The notes beneath the pieces were generated by a model. The model was not told the DNA's origin, searched no databases, and worked only from the letters and a program-made list of their open reading frames with translations. A stretch of 64,000 nt of DNA from Lichenostomus cassidix. Taxonomy: Eukaryota; Chordata; Aves; Passeriformes; Meliphagidae. Where the stretch lies: the NCBI GenBank assembly GCA_008360975.2, contig CM039183.1, forward strand, positions 78,404,350 to 78,468,349, read 5' to 3'. Positions within the stretch are counted from its first letter, which is position 1; every line of letters begins with the position of its first letter. This document shows positions 35,691 through 49,600 of the stretch, piece by piece. The translations under genes were made by a program, and so were the position numbers.

Positions 35691-38600
35691 AATTGCAAGA
35701 AAAAACCCAAGATATTCTTTTCTCCACTTCTACCCATGAGATAATAACCTTTGATTATTGCAAACCAGGCTGGATTCCAAGTGAAAATTTCAAGATGAAC
35801 AGCTCCAGTTAAGTTATCATATCCCAGGGGTTCTCATTTATAAATGGAAAATAAACATGAATACCAAGTCTTTCTAACTGAACAAAGCACAGCAGCTCTC
35901 TGTCTGGTTATTTTAATGAAGATAAGTGTCTTTAAGTCAGAATTTAAATATATCTCTTTCAATGCGCAATTCAATTATTTCCACTTCCACATTCTTCTTT
36001 AATAGTGAGAATTTGGTAAGAAAAACTGTGAATAGAATAGGGTAATTTTCAGACTGATGCTTCCACTAGTTACAGTTACTTGAAAAACACAGAAAATGGG
36101 TTGTCCTTATCTGCCTTTCTCTGGTGCTCAGTGTGTGAGACACCATGGGCCAAGAATGATAAATTTAATTAAGCTCCTTAAGAAATAGCATTCTGACTCA
36201 GTAAACATTAACACTTCCCCTTATGCCTGAGCAAACACAAAGATCTGGTCTCAGCTTGGGAATAGTTCAGAGTGCTAATGCAAACAACACAACTACAGCT
36301 ACTTCTACAAATGGTCCTGAAAGGTTTTCCAGCATGTGTTGATCACACCTCTCACTTAGGAAGGTAACTTTACTCTGTTATTCTGTATCTTATGAGCAGA
36401 ATCTTCTGTGGCACTGAGTGAAATTATTTCTTTGGGTTAAGGAGGGGAGGATCTGTGCTGAGAAGGCTCTAGATAGTCTTCCCACAGCTAAAAAAGAGTG
36501 GATAAAACCCAAGCCCCCAAGTGACTAGAACTTATAGCTGCAGTTATTCCCCACTGACAAGGAGAAGGTTAGATTTTCACAGCCCCCCTGCCTTTTCACA
36601 ATCTGGAGGTGCTAGAGTTACTTTTGTCCAAGTCTGTGTGCCCAATCTACATCTTACACAGAGAAGGAAAAGGCATATGTATGCAGATGTGCATGATTAT
36701 ATGTCAGTTTATCTATTGATCAATAAGGGCCAGCACTGGCACAAGAGCATTGACTGCATTTCTGTGCCAGGCCAGCCACTTGCTCACTCTGCCCCAGCAG
36801 AGCTTCCTCTCCATCTGAGGGGCTGTGCAACACTCCACTCTTCAGAATTCCCTTCATTTGTGTTGTTCTTTTAACTGCTGACTGGTGTTTGAGGTGGGGA
36901 TGCAGGGGAACTGTACAGGAATTATCTTCCTCATACTATGGAAGTGCCTTATGATCTCACATGTTTGGAGTTCTTGAGTCTCTTGGGGAAGAATGGCTCT
37001 GTTCAGGCTGTTATCAGAGAGGAACAGCAACCACAGCTATGAACTCATTCATGAGAAGAGTATTTGGGAGCTACAAATTGGTAAAGTGGCACAGGTGAGG
37101 TCCTGGGGGCCTGCTGGAATGTCTGAGGTGTTTCCCTTGGGGTTTTAGGCCAGGCATCTTGGGGCACTGTGGGGATGACTGCATTGCACACTGACCCAGT
37201 GATGCATCAGAAATGCAGAAATTTTTGCTTTTGAATTAATCCATGCTGAAACTCAGCAGAGCACATATGATAAAACGGGATTTCTGTTGTTGTTTCTTAT
37301 GCCTTTGATTACAGTGGAGTCAAAGAAAGCTAAAAGGGTTTCTGTATTGTCAGTATTTCTGGAAAAGGAAACCAAAGCACCTGCATCTGTTTTTGCACTG
37401 GAAGACAATGGGCCTTGACCTGGTTACTTGCCTTGATAATTTTTATTATTTCTATTTCATCTAAACTGGATGCCAAAAAATGCAGATTCACTTGTTGAGT
37501 TTTCATGCTTGCCATTTTGAGTTCTACTGCTAGGTGCCAAATTTCATTTTGTAAAATCTTAAAATAGGTAAATGCTTGTATCCAATGTTATTTTTTATTT
37601 GAAATACAGGATAATTATATTGTTTAAATAAGGCTTAGAAATTTCATGAGCACTGAAGGCTCAATTGACCCAATTAATGTTCTGTTCAGTCAGAACATCA
37701 TCCAGCCCTGACTCTTTTCCTGACTCCAAACTACACCTTGTTTACAAATACATACATGTTTAGCAATTAGCCTTTTTGGCCTATGTAAATTTTGTGTCTT
37801 TTAAGTTCTGCAGAAAAGCACCAATTGGTTTAAAGGATCTTTATGATTTCACTATCTTTGTTTGCAACTGTGTTTTGCTTCCTCTTAGGAGCCCCACTCT
37901 CATTCATCACATTTCTTTTGTTCTCTTTTATTATCAGGCTGCTGTCTAAGAGAACATGAGCTAAACACTAAATGCCCCTTTGTTAGTTACTGGTCCTTAT
38001 CGTTATCATCAGGATCACTTCCCTTTACATTTTCACATGTGACCAGCCTTCCTGAAACTCAAAATTATATTACAATTAGGAATGCTGTAGACATAATGTG
38101 CACAGGAACTTCCTATTCATATTCACAGAGTTGTGTATCTTGAACTGAACAGAAAAACAAGTCACTGCCTTTGGAATGCTAAATTCAGGGACAAGGCAGG
38201 GTGGACTGTGGTCTGCTATGGGATATGTCCATTTTGTCTGCCATAGTTATCAGCTGAAAAGGGCTTGTTGATCCTTATAAACTATGTGGGAGATCTCAGC
38301 TGTGTTCTGCACCTGGATATATCTGTTTGACTGTTACCTCAGACTGAAAGGACTAAAGCTCAGGTTTTCAACTTCCCCAGAAAATGGCCTAATCAAGAAG
38401 CATCAGGCCATGCTGGTGGGGAGGGTTATCCTGGGAATAGGAAAGTCACATTATTCTCAAGATCCACATTCACAGATTAGGTAGTTAAAATGTACTTTGT
38501 AACTCATATATGTCTATTTTTCCTTCGCTTTCACAACTTCCTTGTGTAGAAGTATTTCCAGCAATGTCTTGTTTCCTCCTGGAGCTCCAATTTTAACTCC

Positions 38601-41397
38601 ACCTGTTGGCATTTGATCAATTTGAGAATGACCTGTCTTTCCTCCACAGATCAGAGAGAAAAGAAGCTGAATGTGTGCTGTCTGGACCTTTTCCCTCATT
38701 ATCTGTGCTGGTAGTACGAAAGCTCTCATTATTTTCCTTCCTTGCTGTAAACCTTGGGACTGTATTTTGATAACCTTGACAATCCTCTGAGCAGATCTCG
38801 CTGTACCTTCAATCAACAAAATGCACATAATGAGTAAGCAAAATACAGAGTTTGCAGGTATGATTGCTCGTAAGTGTAGAGACTTCTTGTCTTCCTGTGT
38901 GCCAGAACCAATGAAGAGATTCAAGGTGAGCAGTTCTTTAGAGGATGATCTTTATGTTCTTCCCCATGGAAATTTTGTGTTACATTCTTTTTAGGCTGCA
39001 TATTTCCATAATGAAAAATAAAAACAGATTGAAAGTACATTCCTTATTCCAGGTGCACAAAAAGCTGAGTGGGAAATCTTCAGATCATTGTGGTGCATCC
39101 AATACCCTATATATTATTTCTCATATAACCTTTCCTTTCTAATAAAGATCCTTGTGACTAATTAAAAAAAATAAAAACCTGTACAGTTATTGATGGTTTT
39201 ATTTTTTTTTCAATTTTTTAATAGATGAAAATTAGATGCAACATTCATGAGCCAGATTTCACTGCCTGTGCTAATATTGATTTAACAAGAGGGCAGAGGG
39301 GAAAAAGAGCAGTTGAGATTGAAAGAGGTCAAGACTTCCTTGTGATGAAATGATATAAAAACTAGAATCACACCCTGGCAAGAGAGCAAATGAGATAAGG
39401 CTGGTCCTGAGGATTCATTCAGTTCCCAGAGCATCCCTTTGCAATTGCATGGACCATGCCATGCTGAGTAGTGCTGGTGCCCTTCTGACTGGGGGGTCCT
39501 GCAACTGCACATCATGTGCTTATACAAGACCATTTGCATAGTTTTATGTAGAAAGCATAGATCCTAGGCTGAAAGCTTTGTTCATGATCTCTGACTTTGT
39601 GTCTCAAGCCTGAAGAGCCTTACCTAAGATACTTGAACACATTGAGCTTGGTGCACAAACTAACTTTCAGTAAGTAAGGGGTACTGACACTCCTGAAAAA
39701 AATAATATGTGATTATTTCTCATATACCCAGAACATTCTGCTTTCTAATTCTTCACCTTATCTCAACATTTTACTCCTTACCCATTTGATACTCTAGGGC
39801 TGGCTCGACTCTATGTCATATAAACTGAGGAAAGAGATTACACAATGTGGTTCCCTGTGTTTCTAAGTCAAAACGCATTTTGCCATCAGTGAGAACAGCA
39901 TCATATCATATTCCCACGACAGACTGTGATGACAACAGGATTACAGTCTGTGGTTTAGGATAGGAAAGAAATAGTGGAAGGAAACAAAGTCTTAAAGAAC
40001 AAAGATCCTGTTTTCTTTAAGATAGCTTTAACAGCCAAAAAGTAAAGCAATGGCCTGAGAATTTCAATTTGAGGTATACCTGACAGGCATTTTATCCTAA
40101 AGATTTTTTTTTAATTTCACAATGTGTCACAATCACTAAAGCATCGAAGTTGTGGCTTGCAGGCTGTGCAAGTACAACTATATGTGTTATGTTTTTATAA
40201 TTTAAAATTTTTTATCATTTTTATGATATCAAGGGGCAGAAATAAGAAATCTGAACAATGGAAACTTAAAAACTGCATCTAAGATAGAAGTGAAAAAAAT
40301 ATAGGTCTTAGACCTGTAATTAAATCTACCCTATAAATCTCCTCTTGTTAACTTCGGTGGAGACCAGGGATATTGGAGCATCAAAGGCAACAAAGACTGA
40401 AGCTGAAGCTCTGTAATGTCACAAATCAGGAACCATAATTTTGGCTTCTCAGCCGTACAAGGGGTCTCAGAAATGCCCATTCAGCTTGTTCTACTGCAGA
40501 CTTATTTACACTGGACACTTGATTAAAAAAAGCTTTTTAGTGATAATGTTGCATTTGAGCATGTTCTGTACTTTAATGCTTATTCTATTTTCCTGCTCAA
40601 CCAGTTTAGACTTGTTAGAGATGAACATCTTTTTTTAAACTTGCTAAAACTGAATCATTAATTCAGATCCAACTGCCACTGAGAAGTAATTCCCGAGCCA
40701 CAGTCCCTCATGGAGGATCAGTAACTGCTCTCAACTTGTGCATGGCTCCAATGTTAGTGAGACTACTCAGGTTTTGCAGTTTCTTGAAGGGCTGGCTCAG
40801 TTCCTTTAGGACAAAGAATTCACCGTTGTTTATAAACATATATTTATATTGTTCTTCACTTGATTCACATCCTTGGCCCACATGTGCCAGCATTTAATCA
40901 ACATATTTTAGTTTGTCTCATCTATACTGGGGACACAGCTATTCATGATGAAAAATAGGTTCATTTTAGTTTTTCCACTTAGTATTATGTAACTTCCCTG
41001 AGAATGTGTCTCAATTAACAGTGATCAGAGATTCTGTATGAAAGTTCTAACACAGCAAGAATGAATTAAGTTCACACACATATGTCTTCAAAGTTCTGTT
41101 ATCTTAGAAAGATGTTCTCAGGCAATTAAACTCCAAAATAATATAATGCAATATTTAAGCATATCTGAACTTATCTCAGCTGGAGATGGATTTGTCTACA
41201 TGTTTAGCTCTTTTGGATAATTTTGGTAAAGCATCAGAAGTGTTTTACAAATCCAACTGACTGTAGAAAGCCTTTAGTATTTATTTAATTATTTCAGTTA
41301 AAACAGCTTGTCCTTTGTTCACATCCATAGAGAACAAAACCAAAGCAATTCTGGGAACTTTCATATCATGCTGTGAATTTCATTCCTCAAGTTAAGT
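35691..41397. other. Intergenic DNA
   Basis: About 5.7 kb of unique AT-rich sequence. A 136-codon minus-strand frame at 38,514-38,924 is the longest here, but I recognise no domain and see no splice or promoter context. Confidence 0.55.
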
Positions 41398-41567
41398 GAA
41401 GTTTCTTAAGCTTCTGGAACAGGTTGTCCAGAGAGGTGGTAGACACTCCATCCCTGGAAACATTCAAGGCTGAGCTGGACAGTGTTCTGAGAAACCTGAT
41501 CTAGTTGTTGGGCTAGACGACACTTAAAACTCCTTTCCAACACAAATGGTTACATGATTCTATGACG
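41398..41567 (+). mobile_element. CR1 LINE 3' end
   Basis: The sense CR1 3' end reads GGAACAGGTTGTCCAGAGAG, then CACTCCATCCCTGGAAACATT, GCTGAGCTGGACAGTG and a tail with ATGATTCTATGA. It lies about 420 bp left of the satellite array. Confidence 0.92.
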
Positions 41568-41984
41568 CACCAAGACTTTTGTTTTGATTTTTCATTAGTG
41601 ATGAAAGTCCAGAGCAAAAAAAACCAGCTGATTGTCTTTGTGCAAGGATACAAGAAACAACCAAAGATGGTGGTAAATGCTGGAGTGCACACAGCAATTC
41701 TGAACCTCCCGAAGTCACCATAATGGGATTAATGGGGCCACACTGTGATGTCTACTAAACTCACCTCCAGTGACAGATTCAAGCTAGCTATAGAAATCCT
41801 ATTTCCACACTGAGGGAATAGTGATTTAAATAATTCACAACTATTTATGTGGTTTAAAATTCAATAAATTAAAAAAGATAATAAGTAACTGATCCCATGT
41901 GAGAGAAAAATACCAGAAAGCCACACAGGCAAGAGTTCCGAAACCACAGTCATCAAAACCATATATATCAATTAAGATGAGATC

Positions 41985-42222
41985 AGTTTCTCAGCTGGCT
42001 AACAAAGGCACTCGGCTCAAGTAATTGACTAGGGCTAGGGTCAGGGTTAGGGCTAGGGTTAGGGTTACGGCTGGGGTCAGGGTTGAGAGATCGAAAGAGC
42101 CTCGAGCTCCAGGGACACTGCCACTGGAATGAGCCTCCCAAAGCCATTGCAAGAAGGCCCTAATATGGCTGCTCCTCCACCTTTCTCAGCTGGTGAGTCA
42201 CATGCACTCGGCTCAAGTAATT
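41985..42222 (+). repeat. Left edge monomer(s) of the satellite
   Basis: The array begins abruptly after AT-rich unique DNA, with TTTCTCAGCTGGCTAACAAA joined to GGCACTCGGCTCAAG, the standard body end with a small alteration. The first head contains a mutated GGGTCAGGGTTAGGGCTAGG. This edge is outside the repeated higher-order unit. Confidence 0.8.
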
Positions 42223-45200
42223 GACTAGGGCTAGGGTTAGGGTTACGGCTAGGGTTACAGTTGAGAGATCTAATGAGCCTCCAACTCCAGACACACTGCC
42301 ACTGGAAAGAGCCTCCCAAGGCGATTGCAAGTAGGCCCTAACACAGCTGCTCCTCCAAGTGTCTCAGCTAGAGAACACAGGCAGTCTGCTCAACTAACTG
42401 ACTAGAGCTAGGGTCGGGGTTGAGAGTTCTAATGAGCCTCGAGCTCCATGGACACTGCCACTGGAAAGAGCCTCCCAAGGCCATTGTAAGAAGGCCCTAA
42501 CATGGCTGCTCTTCCATCTTTCTCAGCTGGCGAGTGAAGGGCACTCTAATGAATTAAATGACTAGGGCTAGGGTTAGGGTTACGACTAGGGTTAATGATG
42601 AGAGATCTAACGAGCCGCGAGCTCCAGACACACTGCCACTGGAAAGAGCCTCCCAAAGCCATTGCGAGAAGGCCCTAACATGGCTGCTCCTCCACCTTTC
42701 TCAGCTGGAGAACACTGGCACTCTGCTAAAGCAATTGACTAGGGCTAGGGTTAGGGTTACGGCTAGGGTTAGGGTTGAGAGATCGAAGGAGCCTCGAGCT
42801 CCAGGGACACTGCCACTGGAAAGAGCCTCCCAAGACCTTTGCAAGAAGGCCATAATATGGCTGGTTCTCCACATTTCTCAGCCGGCGAGGTACAGGCACG
42901 CTGCTCTAGTAATTGACTAGGGCTAGGGTTAGGGTTACGGCTAGGGTTAGGGTTACGGCTAGGGTTAGGGTTACGGCTAGGGTTAGGGTTACAGCTAGGG
43001 TTCGCGTTGTGGAGATCTCAAGAGCCTTGAGCTCCAGGGACACTGCCTCTGGAAAGAGCCTCCCAAGGCCATTGCAAGAAGGCCCTAACATGGCTGCTCT
43101 TCCACCTTTCTCACCTGGCGAGTGAAAGGCACTCTGCTCAAGTAATTGACTAGGGCTAGGGTTAGGGTTATGGCTAGGGTTAGGGTTAGGGTTGAGAGAT
43201 CTAAAGAGTCTCCAATTCCAGAAAAACAGCCATTGGAAAGAGAATCCCAAGGCCATTGTAAGAAGGGCCTAACATGGCTGCTCCTTCACATTTTTCAGCT
43301 GGCGAGTGACATGCACTCCGCTCAAGTAATTGACTAGGGCTAGGGTTAGGGTTAGGGTTACGGCTATGGTTAGGGTTACGGCTAGGGTTAGGGTTGAGAG
43401 ATCTAACGAGCCTCGAGCCTTAGGGACACTGCCACTGGAAAGAGCCTCCTAAGGCCATTGTAATAAGGCACTACCATGGTTGCTCCTCCACCTTTCTCAG
43501 CTGGAGAACACTGGCGCTCTGCTCAAGTAATTGACTAGGGGTAGGGTTAGGGTTACGGCTAGGGTTCGGGTTGTGGAGATCAAAAGAGCCTCCAACTCCA
43601 GAAACATTTCCGCTGGAAAGAGCCTCCCAAGGCCGTTGCAAGAAGGCCCTAATATGGCTGCTTCTCCACCTTTCTCAGCTAGAGAGCACAGGCACTCAGC
43701 TCACGTAATTTACTGCGGCTAGCGTTAGGGTTACGGCTAGGGTTCGGGTTGAGACATCTAATGAGCCTCGAGCTCCAGGGACACTGCCACTGGAAAGAAC
43801 CGCCCTAGGCCATTGCAAGAAAACCCTAAGAAGCTGCTCTTCCATCTTTCTCAGCTGGCGAGTGCAGGGCACTCTTCAGAATTAAATGACTAGGGCTAGG
43901 GTTAGGGTTATGACTAGGGTTAATGATGAGAGATCTAACGAGCCGTGAGCTCCAGACACACTGCCACTGGAAAGAGCCTCCCAAAGCCATTGCAAGAAGG
44001 CCCTAATATGGCTGCTCCTCAACCTTTCTCAGCCGGAGAACACTGGCACTCTGCTCAAGTAATTGACTAGGGGTAGGGTTAGGGTTACGGCTAGAGTTAA
44101 TGATGAGAGATCTAACGAGCCGCGAGCTCCAGGGACACTGCCACTGGAAAGAGCCTCCCAAGGCCTTTGCGAGAAGGCCCTAACATGGCTGCTCTTCCAC
44201 CTTTCTCAGCTGATGAGTGAAAGGCACTCTGCTCAAGTAATTGACTAGGGCTAGGGTTAGGGTTACGGCTAGGGTTAGGGTTACAGCTAGGGTTCTGGTT
44301 GTGGAGATCTCAAGAGCCTTGATCTCCAGGGACACTGCCAGTGGAAACAGCCTCCCAAGGCCTTTGCGAGAAGGCCCTAAATAGCTGCTCTTCCACCTTT
44401 CTCAGCTGGCGAGTGGCAGGCACTCCGCTCAAATAATTAACTAGGGCTAGGGTTAGGGTTACGGCTAGGCTTAGGGTTGAGAGATCTCAAGAGCCTCGAG
44501 CTCCAGGGACACTGCCACTGGAAAGAGCCTCCCAAGGCCATTGTAAGAAGGCACTAATATGGCTGCTCCTCCACCTTTCTCAGCTGGCAAGTGACAGGAA
44601 CTCCGCTCAAGTAATTGACTAGGGCTAGGGTTAGGATTACGGCTAGGGTTAGGGTTACGGCTAGGGTTAGGGTTATGGCTAGTGTTAATGTTAAGAGATC
44701 TAACGAGCCGCAAGCTCCAGACACACTGCCACTGGGAAGAGCCTCCAACGGCCATTGCAAGAAGGCCCTAATATGGCTGCTCCTCCGCCTTTCTCAGCTA
44801 GAGAGCACCCGCACTCAGCTTACGTAACTTACTGCGGCTAGCGTTAGGGTTACGGCTAGGGTTAGGGTTGAGACATCTAATGAGACTCGAGCTCCAGGGA
44901 CACTGCCACTGGAAAGAGCCGCCCTAGGCCGTTGCAAGACAGCCCTAACATGGCTGCTCTTCCACCTTTCTCAGCTGTCGAGTGACAGGCACTCTGCTCA
45001 AGTAATTGACTAGGGCTAGGGTTAGGGTTAAAGCTAGGGTTAGGGTTGAGAGAACTAAAGAGCCTCGAGCTCCAGGGACACTGCCACTGGAAAGAGTCTC
45101 CCAAGGCCGTTGCAAGAAGGCCCTAACATGGCTGCTCATTCACCATTCTGAAATGGCGAATGGCAGGCACTCTGCTCAAGTAATTGACTAGGGCAAGGCT

Positions 45201-46652
45201 TAGGGTTACGGCTAGGGTTACAGTTGAGAGATCTAAAGAGCTTCGAGCTCCAGGGACACTGCCACTGTAAAGAGACTCCCAAGGCCATTGTAAGAAGGCC
45301 CTAATATGGCTGCTCCTCCACATTTCTCAGCTGGCGAGTCACATGCACTCCGCTCAAGTAATTGACTAGGGCTAGGGTTAGGATTACGGCTATGGTTAGG
45401 GTTACAGCTAGGGTTAGGGTTTTGGAGATCTCAAGAGCCTTGAGCTCCAGGAACACTGCCAATGGAATGAGCCTCCCAAGGCCATTGCAAGAATTCCCTA
45501 ACATGGCTGCTCGTCCACATTTCTCATCTGGCGAGTGACAGGTACTCGGCTCAAGTAATTGACTAGGGCTAGGGTTACGGCTAGGGTACGGGGTTTGGAG
45601 ATCTCAAGAGCCTTGAGCTCCAGGGACACTGCCAATGGAATGAGCCTCCCAAGGCCTTTGTGAGAAGGCCCTAACATGGCTGCTCTTCCACCTTTCTCAG
45701 CTGGCGAGTGGCAGGCACTCCGCTCAAATAATTGACTAGGGCTAGGGTTAGGGTTACGGCTAGGGTTAGGGTTGAGAGATCTAAAGAGCCTCATGCTCCA
45801 GGGGCACTGCCAATGGAAAGAGCCTCCCAAGGCCTTTGCAAGAAGGCCGTAATATGGCTGCTCCTCCACCTTTCTCAGCTGGAGAACTCTGGCACTCTGC
45901 TCAAGTAATTGACTTGGGCTGGGGTTAGGGTTACGGCTAGGGTTAGGGTTACGGCTAGGGTTAGGGTTGAGAGATCTAAGCAGCCTCGAGGTCCAGGAAC
46001 ACTGCCACTGGAAAGAGCCTCCCAAGGCCATTGCGAGAAGGCCCTAACATAGCTGCCCCTCCACATTTCGTAGCTGGCGAGTGACAGGCACTCTGCTCAA
46101 GTAATTTACTGCGTCTAGGGTTAGGGTTACAGTTAGGGTTAGGGTTGAGAGAACTAAAGAGCCTCGAGCTCCAGACACATTTCCACTTAAAAGAGCCTCC
46201 TAAGGCCATTGCAAGAAGGCCGTAATGTGGCTGCTCCTCCACATTTCTCAGCTGGCGAGGTACAGGCACCCTACTCCAGTAATTGTCTAGGTCTAGGGTT
46301 AGGGTTACGGCTAGGGTTAGGGTTGTGAGATATAAAGAGCCTTGAGCTCCAGGGACACTGCCAGTGGAATCAGCCTCCCAAGGCCATTGTAAGAAGGCCC
46401 TTACATGGCTGCTCTTCCACCTTTCTCAGCTGGCGAGTGGTAGGCACTCTGCTCAAGTAATTGACTAGGGCTAGTGTTAGGGTTACGGCTAGGGTTAGGG
46501 CTAGGGTTAGGGTTGAGAGATCTAAAGAGCCTCACACTCCAGACACATTACCACTGGAAAGAGCCTCCCAATGCCATTGCAAAATGGCCCTAACATGGCT
46601 TCTCTTCCACCTTTCTCAGCTGGCGAGTGGCAGGCACTCCGCTCAAATAATT
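42223..46652 (+). repeat. Higher-order copy A (about 4.43 kb)
   Basis: This copy is bounded by equivalent GACTAGGGC monomer starts (42,223 and 46,653). Diagnostic variants also present in copies B and C include GACTAGAGCTAGGGTCGGGG (42,400 region), CGACTAGGGTTAATGATGAG (42,590) and TTTACTGCGGCTAGCGTTAG (43,710). Relative to B it has two extra 18-bp head units near 42,945-42,990 and an extra block of four monomers (about 44,210-44,975); it lacks three monomers that B has. Confidence 0.85.
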
Positions 46653-49600
46653 GACTAGGGCTAGGGTTAGGGTTACGGCTAGGGTTACAGTTGAGAGATC
46701 TAATGAGCCTCCAACTCCAGACACACTGCCACTGGAAAGAGCCTCCCAAGGCGATTGCAAGTAGGCCCGATCTTGCGTGGGAGAGAGGAGATTTATGTGC
46801 TTTTGCAGTTTGACAGGCTTTAAGACAGCTAGTTCCCCAAGACTTAGTCCCGTTCGCAAGATTCTTTGATATCTGGCTGATTTGTCTAAAAATACCATTT
46901 ATTTGACACAGAACATAATAAACATACAAACATAGAACAGATTGACACACATAAACACACAATGAATACATAATTGCAACACTATGGTAGCTAAAAATGC
47001 AATTATGGGGTAAAACCTTACTTGAACTATCAAGATAGTTAAAAACGCAAGAAATGCTTGCTTGAACAATAATGCAAGTTAAGAAATGCTTGCTTGAGCT
47101 AGCTGAAATGCAAGTTAAGAAAGGTACCTATAAGTTAGCCGGAATAATACAATTTAGGAAACTCAATGATCTCACCAAATCCAGTTTTTGGAGCTGGAGA
47201 TACATCAGCGTCCTCACTCAATCCCTCGGGAAGTAACCACAAAGTTTGCGTCCAAACTCAGGGGAGAAAGCTTTTACTTCACGTTCCATGTTCTATGTAT
47301 AAAGCTTCTGATTTTACTGAGTTTTTCGTGGTGTTTTATAGGGAAAAGAGTGTGTATTTGCGGTCACCTGAAAATTCTTCACATTCTCTCAGTGTCTCGC
47401 TCTGAGTTCCAGACGCCAGCACTGATAGTCAGGATTAAGCCATTGACTTAATCTGAGCCATCGATCTCGGCTAGCAATCAGGGAGAGAGAGAAGGGGGGG
47501 GGGGTGTCTGTCCTGCCACAGGCCCTAACACAGCTGCTCCTCCAAGTGTCTCAGCTAGAGAACACAGGCAGTCTGCTCAACTAACTGACTAGAGCTAGGG
47601 TCGGGGTTGAGAGTTCTAATGAGCCTCGAGCTCCATGGACACTGCCAATGGAAAGAGCCTCCCAAGGCCATTGTAAGAAGGCCCTAACATGGCTGCTCTT
47701 CCATCTTTCTCAGCTGGCGAGTGAAGGGCACTCTAATGAATTAAATGACTAGGGCTAGGGTTAGGGTTACGACTAGGGTTAATGATGAGAGATCTAACGA
47801 GCCGCGAGCTCCAGACACACTGCCACTGGAAAGAGCCTCCCAAAGCCATTGCAAGAAGGCCCTAACATGGCTGCTCCTCCACCTTTCTCAGCTGGAGAAC
47901 ACTGGCACTCTGCTCAAGTAATTGACAAGGGCTAGGGTTAGGGTTACGGCTAGGGTTAGGGTTGAGGGACCTAAAGAGCCTCGAGCTCCAGGGACACTGC
48001 CACTGGAAAGAGCCTCCCAAGACCTTTGCAAGAAGGCCGTAATATGGCTGCTTCTCCACCTTTCTCAGCCGGCGAGGTACAGGCACGCTGCTCTAGTAAT
48101 TGACTAGGGCTAGGGTTAGGGTTACGGCTAGGGTTCGCGTTGTGGAGATCTCAAGAGCCTTGAGCTCCAGGGACACTGCCAATGGAAAGAGCCTCCCAAG
48201 GCCATTGCAAGAAGGCCCTAACATGGCTGCTCTTCCACCTTTCTCACCTGGCGAGTGAAAGGCACTCTGCTCAAGTAATTGACTAGGGCTAGGGTTAGGG
48301 TTACGGCTAGGGTTAGGGTTAGGGTTGAGAGATCTAAAGAGTCTCCAATTCCAGAAAAACAGCCATTGGAAAGAGAATCCCAAGGCCATTGTAAGAAGGG
48401 CCTAACATGGCTGCTCCTTCACATTTTTCAGCTGGCGAGTGACATGCACTCCGCTCAAGTAATTGACTAGGGCTAGGGTTAGGGTTAGGGTTACGGCTAT
48501 GGTTAGGGTTACGGCTAGGGTTAGGGTTGAGAGATCTAACGAGCCTCGAGCCTTAGGGACACTGCCACTGGAAAGAGCCTCCTAAGGCCATTGTAATAAG
48601 GCACTACCATGGTTGCTCCTCCACCTTTCTCAGCTGGAGAACACTGGCGCTCTGCTCAAGTAATTGACTAGGGGTAGGGTTAGGGTTACGGCTAGGGTTC
48701 GGGTTGTGGAGATCAAAAGAGCCTCCAACTCCAGAAACATTTCCGCTGGAAAGAGCCTCCCAAGGCCGTTGCAAGAAGGTCCTAATATGGCTGCTCCTCC
48801 ACCTTTCTCAGCTGGAGAGCACAGGCACTCAGCTCACGTAATTTACTGCGGCTAGCGTTAGGGTTACGGCTAGGGTTCGGGTTGAGACATCTAATGAGCC
48901 TCGAGCTCCAGGGACACTGCCACTGGAAAGAACCGCCCTAGGCCATTGCAAGAAAACCCTAAGAAGCTGCTCTTCCATCTTTCTCAGCTGGCGAGTGCAG
49001 GGCACTCTTCAGAATTAAATGACCAGGGCTAGGGTTAGGGTTACGACTAGGGTTAATGATGAGAGATCTAACGAGCCGTGAGCTCCAGACACACTGCCAC
49101 TGGAAAGAGCCTCCCAAAGCCATTGCAAGAAGGCCCTAATATGGCTGCTCCTCAACCTTTCTCAGCCGGAGAACACTGGCACTCTGCTCAAGTAATTGAC
49201 TAGGGGTAGGGTTAGGGTTACGGCTAGAGTTAATGATGAGAGATCTAACGAGCCGCGAGCTCCAGGGACACTGCCACTGGAAAGAGCCTCCCAAGGCCTT
49301 TGCGAGAAGGCCCTAACATGGCTGCTCTTCCACCTTTCTCAGCTGTCGAGTGACAGGCACTCTGCTCAAGTAATTGACTAGGGCTAGGGTTAGGGTTAAA
49401 GCTAGGGTTCTGGTTGAGAGAACTAAAGAGCCTCGAGCTCCAGGGACACTGCCACTGGAAAGAGTCTCCCAAGGCCGTTGCAAGAAGGCCCTAACATGGC
49501 TGCTCATTCACCATTCTGAAATGGCGAATGGCAGGCACTCTGCTCAAGTAACTGACTAGGGCAAGGCTTAGGGTTACGGCTAGGGTTACAGTTGAGAGAT

